From contig NZ_AP024883.1 of the NCBI RefSeq assembly GCF_024346955.1, positions 2,480,001 to 2,544,000 on the forward strand: DNA of 64,000 bases, written 5' to 3'. How positions within the stretch are numbered: position 1 is the stretch's first letter; every line of letters starts with the position of its first letter. This DNA is from Vibrio mangrovi (GTDB taxonomy: Bacteria > Pseudomonadota > Gammaproteobacteria > Enterobacterales > Vibrionaceae). Of the stretch, positions 56,928 through 64,000 are shown piece by piece. Made by a program: the position numbers and the translations under genes. Under the pieces are notes generated by a model, which worked only from the letters and a program-made list of their open reading frames with translations, had not been told where the DNA came from and made no database searches.

Positions 56928-57842
56928 TTAGTGGCAATTTGGAATACAGATGGATGGTTCATCAGGATTTACCAGACGTGCTTCTGGATAATGTCTATTA
57001 ATATGTTCATACACATTTCTTGCTTGCTTAACACGTTCAACAATTTCCACATCGCTAGGTAAATGATTTTGTGTTGGTTGAGATATTGGCCCACATTTAA
57101 TAAATACAGGAGCTGCAACACGGATTATTTCTGGGATTTCATATGTACGGATAAAACCACCAGCTGCTTTGGCAGTGTCTGAGAATACATCAAATGGAAT
57201 CGATACCGCTTTACGAAATGACGCTATCATATCTATGCTCACAGTAGGTGTTAAATTAATAGTATCACTACCATTTTCAGTTAATAGTTTCGCAGATGCG
57301 GGATTACAACATGCCGCATGAACAGAGTATTTGAACTGAATATATTTTGGAATCGAACCATCTTTTCTCATTTGATTAAGGACGTATAGAAGTCCTTCAT
57401 CGTAAATAAGAAAGCCAGTAATACCCAATTCAATTCCTCGAAAAACCTCTTCCAAAGCATATTTAAGACCATCGATGCCTCGGTTTCTATACCCGACACG
57501 TTTCCCATTTTCACAATAAGAGAAAGCACCAATATCATTGGTTGCACGTGGACCAATAGAAAGAACCAACCCTTTTTTTCTGTCCTGGCAAAGTTGCGCC
57601 ATATCCTTGATCTCTGCATCCGGCAAACGCATTACACCACGACATTCAATAAACCTTGTTACATTCAATTCATAATCATCTGAGAGTCCCAAAGCTCTCT
57701 CCAAAATAGAGAAATTATTCATACTGGATAATTCAATTCCATAATGCCCACCAGCAGAAAATTCTTTTGCTTTATTATCATCCCGACTATCTGTATCAGG
57801 AAGACCGACACTAATAAGAGCCTGTTTGGATCTTTCAAACAT
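56928..57842 (-). CDS. U32-peptidase-like TIM-barrel protein
   Basis: A 304-residue protein that I place with U32-peptidase-like proteins from GITGFLIYDEGLLYVL, KYSVHAACCNPASAKLL, SDTINLTPTVSI and GGFIRTYEIPEIIRVAAP. The usual U32 zinc/iron cysteine cluster is not complete, so protease activity is not implied. I choose the third in-frame ATG at 57842, nine bases after GGAG; the first is 57863. A Cys-rich tail (ICIPNCH) ends it. It is the first gene of the operon and its reaction is unknown; a C-S or C-C bond-forming role is speculation. Confidence 0.6.
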   Translation of the reverse strand: MFERSKQALISVGLPDTDSRDDNKAKEFSAGGHYGIELSSMNNFSILERALGLSDDYELNVTRFIECRGVMRLPDAEIKDMAQLCQDRKKGLVLSIGPRATNDIGAFSYCENGKRVGYRNRGIDGLKYALEEVFRGIELGITGFLIYDEGLLYVLNQMRKDGSIPKYIQFKYSVHAACCNPASAKLLTENGSDTINLTPTVSIDMIASFRKAVSIPFDVFSDTAKAAGGFIRTYEIPEIIRVAAPVFIKCGPISQPTQNHLPSDVEIVERVKQARNVYEHINRHYPEARLVNPDEPSICIPNCH

Positions 57843-58059
57843 AACTAACATCTCCAACTTCATTAATAAAACAATTAATATAAAATTTAGACCGATAAAA
57901 ATATATCACCCTAGTTAACGAGCATTCTTAGATTACACATTACAAAACTCAAATGTCAATACAAAAACAGAATAAAATCAATAATATTCAAACACTTATA
58001 TATATAAAAAGTATATCTATATTTTATATCTGGATAATAATTTAAGTATTGTTATTTAT

Positions 58060-58084
58060 ATATTCCCAAGATTTATACGTTTAA
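58060..58084 (-). promoter_or_regulatory. Operator-like motif upstream of the operon
   Basis: Minus strand TTAAACGTATAAATCTTGGG resembles TTAAACACGTATAAATTGTA in the 47.9/48.3 kb repeats, sharing TTAAA, CGTATAAAT and a GG after it. It lies about 220 bp before the first operon gene. Confidence 0.35.
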
Positions 58085-58095
58085 TTTTCAATAAA

Positions 58096-58153
58096 AAAGC
58101 AAACCATATCAATAGTTACAAATTCATTTGTGGCTATTGATATGGTTTGCTTT
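58096..58153. terminator. Long perfect hairpin, bidirectional-terminator-like
   Basis: The 20-bp arm AAAGCAAACCATATCAATAG pairs exactly with 58134-58153, and ACAAAT/ATTTGT extends the stem inside. A and T runs flank it. No gene ends here now, so it may belong to a lost gene or an RNA. Confidence 0.6.
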
Positions 58154-58278
58154 AAATTATCACATGGTTATAATTTCAATTCACAAATTCATTATTAACA
58201 AGCCCATTTCAAAAATAACTTTTCATAGAAATAACAACCTAAATAAACCTCATTAGTCATCTATCAAATTTTCAGTTT

Positions 58279-58446
58279 TTATTGGGAAATAGTATCAGCT
58301 AATATAAATCCATACAGTAATTGAGCAATCCGTTTTACTATAGATCTTTCACGATCCCAAACACAATTTAAGGCGATAGATCTATCATCCAGAAAGATGT
58401 GTTCAATGATAAAATAACGTCGCTCATTCTCAGCAAAATTTAAATT
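58279..58446 (-). pseudogene. Truncated coding fragment, family unknown
   Basis: A 55-codon open stretch without a start codon, closed upstream by TAG and ended by TAA. It reads like real protein: NERRYFIIEHIFLDDRSIAL and ERSIVKRIAQLLYGFILAD. It stops 25 bp from the TIR-flanked element, suggesting the rest of the gene was lost at that junction. Confidence 0.4.
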
Positions 58447-58470
58447 CTAGGTCTCATGCCTGGTTTCCGA

Positions 58471-58641
58471 CTAAATAACTGTTCCTAATTATGCTCCACT
58501 TACTATGTTTGAACGGATTTTTAGCAACGATGTGTTGTCTCCGGAGTTTCTGCTTGAAATGGGTTCTGTGTTAACAGAAATCGAATCCCTTACTGTATCT
58601 GAGCTTGGGGAGATGTATCACATTTAGGAACAGTTATTTAG
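58471..58641. mobile_element. 171-bp element with 18-bp terminal inverted repeats
   Basis: CTAAATAACTGTTCCTAA at 58471-58488 and its exact reverse complement at 58624-58641. The size and perfect ends resemble a MITE or internally deleted insertion sequence. No clear target duplication is seen. Confidence 0.6.
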
Positions 58642-58720
58642 GGTTACTCCATTTCTGAAATCTGTCTCTCTTGATCTCAGAGAGATGACGCTTCATCACT
58701 GGATGAAACAACAGAAGTAG
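58505..58720 (+). pseudogene. Short ORF split by one amber stop
   Basis: ATG MFERIFSNDVLSPEF... runs 40 codons to TAG at 58625-58627, then the same frame stays open 30 more codons (EQLFRVTPFLKSV ... LHHWMKQQK) to a second TAG. The amber stop lies in the right terminal repeat. Possibly a transposase remnant; family not recognised. Confidence 0.35.
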
Positions 58721-58815
58721 GATGAGGTTGCTATACACCAACTCAGTAAGCACTAATGATTTAATTAAATATGGACATTATGAGTAGTGTTTTATATTGT
58801 ACAGATAATAGTAGA

Positions 58816-58838
58816 CACATATAAATTATATAGGATAA
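58816..58838 (+). promoter_or_regulatory. Operator-like motif at the regulator start
   Basis: CACATATAAATTATATAGG followed by ATAA, 20 of 23 positions equal to the motif at 47907-47929 (CACGTATAAATTGTATAGG). It ends 7 bp before the regulator ATG and overlaps its ribosome site, a place suited to self-repression. Confidence 0.5.
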
Positions 58839-58845
58839 GCAATCA

Positions 58846-59688
58846 ATGCATCAGGATAACCTAAAATTATTAGGCAATTTCTTACGAGCTAAGAGAGAGA
58901 GTATTCAACCTGAAACTATTGGTTTACCAAAACCATTAAGATCAAGGACCAAAGGGTTAAGAAGAGATGATGTAGCATATAATTCCGGCATTAGTACAAT
59001 TTGGTATAGTAAGATTGAGCGTGGTCAGGTAACGGGTATCTCACCACAAGTTCTTACAGCAATATCAAACACTCTGAAATTAACTAAGTCAGAATATGAA
59101 TATATTTGTAACTTAGTTTCTTTTCAGGTAAAGACGACAAATGACCCATGCCGTACAATTTCAGATCACACATTTCATTTACTTCTTCAGCTAAATCCAT
59201 TCCCTGCACTATTGATGAATGACTATCTGGATATTGTCTCGTGCAACGAGGCGTTTAATCTGATGATAGGTTTTTCTTTCGATTCTCTTATTCCAGAAGA
59301 GAAAAACTACTTGCACTTAACTATTACTAACCCAGAATGGCAGAAATTTCTGCATATCAATGACGAAGATAAATTAAAAATACAAATTACTCGGATGGCT
59401 GGATTTCTCAGAAATGCGCTGGCAAGACGCCCTGATGACATAGTTTTAGATCAAAAGATAGATAGTTTTATCGAGCTTTCGTCTACGTTTGAGCAAGCTT
59501 GGCTTGATAACACTGTTCTACAACCGGAAGAACTTTCATATGTATATGAACACGCCCAGCTTGGTTCGATAATGTTAGATAAACAGCTTTGGTGGAATAT
59601 TAATGGTGATTCCAGCAGCAGACTTAATATTTATCACCCACAAAATGATACAGATAAAGAAAGATTAAAAAAGGTACTACAGATATGA
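58846..59688 (+). CDS. XRE-family regulator, MmyB-like
   Basis: A 280-residue regulator. A helix-turn-helix domain (about 5-80) with GLRRDDVAYNSGISTIWYSKIERG leads to an MmyB-like ligand-binding domain (about 105-270, LNPFPALLMNDYLDIVSCNEAF). Such proteins occur beside biosynthetic and redox genes, mainly in actinobacteria, and may bind small molecules or fatty acids. It is divergent from the operon and probably controls it. The DNA is AT-rich like the operon. Confidence 0.85.
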   Translation: MHQDNLKLLGNFLRAKRESIQPETIGLPKPLRSRTKGLRRDDVAYNSGISTIWYSKIERGQVTGISPQVLTAISNTLKLTKSEYEYICNLVSFQVKTTNDPCRTISDHTFHLLLQLNPFPALLMNDYLDIVSCNEAFNLMIGFSFDSLIPEEKNYLHLTITNPEWQKFLHINDEDKLKIQITRMAGFLRNALARRPDDIVLDQKIDSFIELSSTFEQAWLDNTVLQPEELSYVYEHAQLGSIMLDKQLWWNINGDSSSRLNIYHPQNDTDKERLKKVLQI

Positions 59689-59741
59689 CCGACTTAAAGT
59701 AAGATATTACTATCGAACAGACAAAATTAAACGCCTTAACT

Positions 59742-60030
59742 TCAATAGTCACTTATTACCACTGGTTTTAAACTTTTTGCCAACACACTTTGTAGCACTT
59801 GTTTGCCTAAACTCTGAGAGGTAAGTATCCTCTCTAGGTAACTATTATCTTCTTCAAACGGCTTTACCGACGAAGTTCAGAGGCACCAAGACTACTATTG
59901 CACTTTTTCCAGTTGTAAAAAGTGGCTTCGATATGTCCAGTATACGACAATATGTTTCGAGGGCTATTGTCTTCGTTTCTGGCAGCTTCAATATAAAAGC
60001 AATCGAAGCCTCGGAACAGTTGGTTTTCCC
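59742..60030 (-). pseudogene. IS3-family transposase orfA remnant
   Basis: Joining three frames gives SIAFILKLPETKTIALETYCRILDIS (part), IEATFYNWKKCNSSLGASELRR and EEDNSYLERILTSQSLGKQVLQSVLAKSL (part). These match IS3 OrfA (QIAFALKQAE, EATFYNWKKKYGGLGVSELRRL, LEEENxxLKRIVADLSLDKQMLQDVLAKK). Two frameshifts and no orfB follow, so it is dead. It lies at the right end of the accessory region, 77 bp from syd. Confidence 0.85.
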
Positions 60031-60106
60031 CACGGAGCTTCTTCTGCTACCTGTTTTCTAGTTTATATTGCCTCGGTTCCCCCGGAAAGGAAAGTAACTA
60101 CATCAA

Positions 60107-60673
60107 TTACACCACCGGCTCTAACTGTTCCAGAAAAGCATCCAGCGTCGGTGCCAGAACATCCCGTTGCGAGGTTCCCAGCCGCTCCAAGATGACTTCA
60201 CCACTCAGATTACAGACAGAAATAACATCCAGCTCAGCATCGGTTGAGGCAATAAATACTGTCGGCTTCAGTTTTAAACGGCGCTGGGTGACAAGGTGGC
60301 CTAACATATTTTCCTGTAACCGGACGAAATCATCGTCATTCCACACCTGTAGCAGTGTCAGAGGATGACCTTGCCAGCTGGCATCGATATCCGCACAGAA
60401 CTGACTCCCGTAAAACGCTTTGATATCTTCATGCAGATCCAGCTCAATTGCCTGCTCGAGGTTTGAAAAAACCGCAGGTTCCGTCCGGCGAACCGGCTGC
60501 CAGCATACCGCATCACCTTCTGCCGAAACAGCACATTCACCAGTTGCAACGACACAAGGAGAAGGCCAGTCTGCCAACTCCGTATTTACGGGCAAAGTGT
60601 CGTATTTCTGTTGATATGCCGACAAATAACGCTGACAGAACTGTGTCAGGGACAATGGAACGGTTTCACTCAT
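60107..60673 (-). CDS. syd: SecY-interacting protein Syd
   Basis: A 188-residue peripheral membrane protein that binds SecY and can monitor translocon assembly in E. coli. NMLGHLVTQRRLKLKPTVFIA and VISVCNLSGEV are nearly identical to E. coli Syd. I choose the ATG at 60673 after GGAGAAT; an 11-residue longer frame exists. Divergent from queF. Confidence 0.95.
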   Translation of the reverse strand: MSETVPLSLTQFCQRYLSAYQQKYDTLPVNTELADWPSPCVVATGECAVSAEGDAVCWQPVRRTEPAVFSNLEQAIELDLHEDIKAFYGSQFCADIDASWQGHPLTLLQVWNDDDFVRLQENMLGHLVTQRRLKLKPTVFIASTDAELDVISVCNLSGEVILERLGTSQRDVLAPTLDAFLEQLEPVV

Positions 60674-60867
60674 GATATTCTCCGCATCAGACAGACATCC
60701 CGTCATTTTTCTTTAAATCATATTAAAGATAGTAACAGTACATCTCTCATTAATGGCTTTTCCCGGCAAATTACCGATCATTTCACCAAGACAAACACAA
60801 CCCTTGATGACATCAGCAAGTGGATTGCGTAAAATTCCCGGTATTCTAAACGAATTTAGTCCTGAGT

Positions 60868-61713
60868 ATGAGCAAATATTCTGATACCGAAGCATTAGCA
60901 GACCTGAAACTGGGTCAGAACACACAGTATTCGAGTCACTATGATCCTTCCCTGCTGCAAGCTGTTCCCCGCAGTCTGAACAGAGATGATCTTCAGTTGT
61001 CTGCACCTCTGCCATTTCAGGGCTGTGATCTCTGGACGCTCTATGAACTGTCCTGGCTGAACAGTAAAGGATTACCACAGGTTGCTATCGGCTATGTTTC
61101 GATCCCCGCGACCAGTCCGAACCTGATTGAATCCAAATCATTTAAACTGTATCTGAATAGTTATAATCAGACGAAGTTCACCGACTGGCAGGAAGTTCAG
61201 TCCCGGTTAAGTGCAGATCTATCTGACTGTGCCGGAGAGGAAGTTACCGTCAATCTGAGACATGTTGCCGACTTCACCCATCAGCATATTGTGACCATGG
61301 AAGGCGAATGTATTGATGAGCAGGAAATTGAAATCGAACAATACGCATTTAATGCAGCCTATCTGGAACAGGCAACCGGAGAAAACTTCGTTGACGAAAC
61401 ACTACATAGTCACCTGTTGAAATCAAATTGTCTGATTACCAGTCAACCGGACTGGGGCAGTGTCGAAATTCATTACCGCGGCAAACAGATCAATCGTGAA
61501 GCATTGCTTCGCTATCTGGTTTCTTTTCGCGAACATAATGAATTTCACGAACAGTGTGTGGAACGGATTTTTACGGATCTGATGAAGTACTGTCAGCCTC
61601 AGTCACTGACCGTGTATGCCCGCTATACCCGCAGAGGCGGACTGGATATTAATCCTTATCGTTCAACGGAAGACAGCCACCCGGCAAGTGTTCTGCGTAT
61701 GGCACGTCAGTAA
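60868..61713 (+). CDS. queF: 7-cyano-7-deazaguanine reductase QueF
   Basis: A 281-residue NADPH-dependent nitrile reductase that makes preQ1 for queuosine in tRNA (including the tRNA-Tyr encoded at 37.7 kb). Cys188 and Asp195 (KSNCLITSQPDWGSV) are catalytic; ESKSFKLYLNSY is the QueF motif. It is the long, two-domain type II form. The next gene starts 17 bp downstream. Confidence 0.97.
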   Translation: MSKYSDTEALADLKLGQNTQYSSHYDPSLLQAVPRSLNRDDLQLSAPLPFQGCDLWTLYELSWLNSKGLPQVAIGYVSIPATSPNLIESKSFKLYLNSYNQTKFTDWQEVQSRLSADLSDCAGEEVTVNLRHVADFTHQHIVTMEGECIDEQEIEIEQYAFNAAYLEQATGENFVDETLHSHLLKSNCLITSQPDWGSVEIHYRGKQINREALLRYLVSFREHNEFHEQCVERIFTDLMKYCQPQSLTVYARYTRRGGLDINPYRSTEDSHPASVLRMARQ

Positions 61714-61730
61714 ACAAGCTGGGAACTCAA

Positions 61731-64000
61731 ATGATAAAAGCTGTCTGGAACGCTCTGGTTTTATGGATTCTTATCAGTACCTGTACTGTCGTGTACGCCG
61801 GTGCCTACACATCTCCGACACTGGAAGAAGCCAGCCTGCTTCTGGATATCTCTCCCAAAGAAGCTCAGTCACTGACATCGGCTTATCTGACGAAAAGGAC
61901 GTTATCCGATACCAATGAAAAAACACCGTCGAAGATTACCAGTGAAAATGCAGACAATCTGATCCGAACCCCCAACTCCAGTGTAGAAGCTCTGGAAATT
62001 CTGGCTCAGGCACTATTCCGGCAAGGATACTACGATGAATCCTTACGTTACCTGAAAAGTGCAATAGCACTGACAAAACAGTATCAGTTACCTTATCTGG
62101 AAATAGAAGTCCGCCAGTTGGAAATCCGTCTGAACTGGATACTCAACCATGATGCACAACTGGCTCGCCAGCAGCTAAGCCACCTTTCAGATACACTGGC
62201 AAAACTCAAGAATTCGGAACAACTAGGCAAAGGAATTCGCTATAAGACATTGATGCTTCTGGCTGAGATTGCTTCCAAATCAAATGACACCGATCTGGCA
62301 GAAAGTCGCTATGAACAGGCAAAAGCCTATATCACAACCACTCAGTCGGTAAAAAGGCCGATTGAGTACCACATTCAGGTCGGACAACATTACCTGAATC
62401 ATAAACGGTACAATAAAGCGCTGTCAGAACTGCTAACCGCCTACTGGAGTGCACTGGAATCTAATGATGGAGCTTTGCTGGCGATGACCAATTCACTGCT
62501 TGCACAGCTGTTTTATGAACGAAAAGTTCTGGACAAAGCACTGCTATATCTGGCTCAGGCTGCCGATTTTTATGATTCTTACGAAGAATCCCCGGTGCTG
62601 GTTGATATCCTGAAACGTATGGGTGACATCTACTCCCAGCAAAGTAAATTCAATCTGGCACTGGTGTATTACCTGAATGTGCTGGATCATTCTGTCACAC
62701 AACATAACATGCAGTTATTCATTGCAGTACGCATTCGTCTGGCTTCAACTTACATGCAACTGTATAACTACCCACTCGCTGAAGATTATCTCTCTGCCGT
62801 TGAACCATTGCTGGAGCAGTTTGATTTTCCTCAGTTAAAAGGACAGGCTTTGCTATTGAAAGCCGGTATTGCCTTCTATCAGAAGAAACCAGTACAGGCG
62901 ATCAAACTGGCACTCCAGTCAACCGAACTGGCCAAGTCTACTCAGGACAACCAGACCCTGATGCAAGCCTTCACTTTGCTTTCTGAGGCATCCGAACAAC
63001 AGGGGCATTATCTGGAAGCCCTGAACTATTCGCGCCAGTATAATCAACTCAGTCAGGCACTCCAGAATCAGCTCAATCACATCAGTGAAGAAGCATTCAA
63101 ACAACAGAAAACCTTTGTTGAACAGACCCTGCATCTTGCCGGTCAGGATCGGGCTCTGCAACAACAGGAGAAACGCTACCGGGATTTACAGAATATCGCT
63201 TACGGCCTTTTCACCGCCGGATTCATCTTCTTCCTGCTCATTTTGCGCCGTGGTTATGTGATCCGGAAACAAAGCGAGGAGATTGAATACCTCAACAATC
63301 ATCTGTTCACTCATTCCCGCTCCCATCTGAATAATCTGCGCATGCTGAATGAGGATCTTTCTTCATCACTGCAAAAGAGTAGCCATACCTACGAGCAATG
63401 GCACATCGGGGAACTGATCCACGAACCACTCAGTGATCGGCTGCGCTTTGCGATGATCGATATTCCCTTTCTGAGAAACATGTATCTTCAGCATGGTTAC
63501 ACCGAAGGACTGAAGTTAGAACTGGCATTCGGTGAATATTTACAAGACAAGCTGGATGAGCATACCCGCCTGTTTCACTTTACCGATGCAAATTTGATCT
63601 ATGTGGAAAACAATTACCTGCAAGATGATTCGGCTGGTGACACTTCTCCACAGGCATTATTCGAAAAAATTCAGGAATGGGTCAATGAATTCCAGCCATC
63701 AAGCCAGCTCAACCGGATTATTCGGATAGGCATTGCTGATTACCCTTTCCTGCCCAAAGCATACACGGCTATCAGTGAAAAGGAGCTATTAGACATATTG
63801 CTGATGGCGACCAGTGCTTCGAGAGAACTCAGTATCTCCGAAGAAACCAGTCACTGGGTCTATCTGAAAGCCATCGATAATGCTCCGGCAGCCAGTTTTG
63901 CTTCAGATAATATTCGTCAGGCCTGCCAACAGGCAATCAGCCAGGGCTTGATCAAAGTCCATTCTTCACATAAAAATGAGGAAAGCATGAAGAATCTGCT
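61731..64000 (+). CDS. TPR membrane protein with degenerate GGDEF domain (partial)
   Basis: The frame is open from the ATG at 61731 to the window end (756 codons), so the C-terminus is missing. A signal peptide or helix is at 1-24, followed by a periplasmic region rich in tetratricopeptide-like helices (about 85-470), a membrane helix at about 491-509 (GLFTAGFIFFLLI) and a cytoplasmic part. RFAMIDIPFLRNMYLQHGY and FHFTDANLIYVE align with a GGDEF fold, but the GGDEF signature itself is lost, so cyclase activity is unlikely. It may sense or bind c-di-GMP-related signals; that is inference. Confidence 0.75.
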   Translation, partial: MIKAVWNALVLWILISTCTVVYAGAYTSPTLEEASLLLDISPKEAQSLTSAYLTKRTLSDTNEKTPSKITSENADNLIRTPNSSVEALEILAQALFRQGYYDESLRYLKSAIALTKQYQLPYLEIEVRQLEIRLNWILNHDAQLARQQLSHLSDTLAKLKNSEQLGKGIRYKTLMLLAEIASKSNDTDLAESRYEQAKAYITTTQSVKRPIEYHIQVGQHYLNHKRYNKALSELLTAYWSALESNDGALLAMTNSLLAQLFYERKVLDKALLYLAQAADFYDSYEESPVLVDILKRMGDIYSQQSKFNLALVYYLNVLDHSVTQHNMQLFIAVRIRLASTYMQLYNYPLAEDYLSAVEPLLEQFDFPQLKGQALLLKAGIAFYQKKPVQAIKLALQSTELAKSTQDNQTLMQAFTLLSEASEQQGHYLEALNYSRQYNQLSQALQNQLNHISEEAFKQQKTFVEQTLHLAGQDRALQQQEKRYRDLQNIAYGLFTAGFIFFLLILRRGYVIRKQSEEIEYLNNHLFTHSRSHLNNLRMLNEDLSSSLQKSSHTYEQWHIGELIHEPLSDRLRFAMIDIPFLRNMYLQHGYTEGLKLELAFGEYLQDKLDEHTRLFHFTDANLIYVENNYLQDDSAGDTSPQALFEKIQEWVNEFQPSSQLNRIIRIGIADYPFLPKAYTAISEKELLDILLMATSASRELSISEETSHWVYLKAIDNAPAASFASDNIRQACQQAISQGLIKVHSSHKNEESMKNL

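Larger units (their letters stand above)
57843..58845. other. Intergenic region between operon and regulator
   Basis: About 1 kb, very AT-rich near the operon. It holds an operator-like motif, a long perfect hairpin, a decayed minus-strand coding fragment, a TIR-flanked element and a broken ORF, each listed separately. The remaining sequence shows nothing I can name. Confidence 0.6.

Noticed and set aside
49700..57842. Phosphonate biosynthesis operon
   Set aside because: A ThDP decarboxylase would fit phosphonopyruvate, but no PEP mutase motif (EDKxxPKxNS) is present in the TIM-barrel protein or elsewhere in the window.
42456..60106. CRISPR array or defence system in the accessory region
   Set aside because: No regularly spaced direct repeats and no cas, toxin-antitoxin or restriction genes; repeats present are inverted and few.

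Overview
The window reads as chromosome of a marine gammaproteobacterium of the family Vibrionaceae. The basis is gene order and protein similarity: the runs cysK-cysZ-zipA-ligA, ptsH-ptsI-crr, miaB-ybeZ-ybeY-corC-lnt, leuS-lptE-holA-rsfS-rlmH-mrdA-mrdB-rlpA-dacA-ybeD-lipB-lipA, gmhB/metNIQ and syd/queF follow the order known from Escherichia coli and Vibrio. Short dispersed Vibrio-type intergenic repeats are also present. The species cannot be named from sequence alone.

Backbone, about 1-42,455 and 60,107-64,000. It starts with two Rossmann-fold oxidoreductases, ybbN, cueR, ligA, zipA, cysZ and cysK, then the PTS phosphorelay genes. Next come ubiF, the miaB-lnt block, and a cell-envelope/ribosome block running from leuS to lipA, with a hybrid histidine kinase inserted between dacA and ybeD. 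After lipA come a small lipoprotein, glyA with a PurR-type operator, a YitT-family membrane protein, two tandem tRNA-Tyr genes, gmhB, and metNIQ behind two MetJ boxes. Right of the accessory region the backbone resumes with syd, queF and a TPR/degenerate-GGDEF membrane protein cut by the window edge.

Accessory region, about 42,456-60,106. It is visibly richer in A+T, has long non-coding gaps, and carries several degraded mobile-element pieces, including remnants of an IS3-family transposase near both ends (orfB tail near 45.1 kb, orfA near 59.9 kb). It holds an O-acyltransferase-like membrane protein, a LysR regulator, an aldo/keto reductase, a Bcr/CflA-type exporter, an eight-gene minus-strand operon and an MmyB-like XRE regulator.

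The operon (57,842 down to 49,700) is the most interesting object. In order it encodes a U32-peptidase-like TIM-barrel protein, a GH3-family acyl-adenylating amide synthetase, an alpha/beta hydrolase, an enolase-superfamily (dipeptide-epimerase-like) enzyme, a ThDP-dependent decarboxylase/synthase, a ComB-type 2-phosphosulfolactate phosphatase, a YciI-like protein and a beta-hydroxyacid dehydrogenase. I know of no described pathway with this set. ComB, a dehydrogenase and a ThDP decarboxylase match three steps of coenzyme M / sulfonate biosynthesis. GH3, hydrolase and epimerase suggest an amide-linked, stereochemically edited small product. The exporter would release it. An AT-rich motif repeated at the operon, exporter and regulator ends suggests common control by the MmyB-like protein. 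The product and the pathway order are inference.
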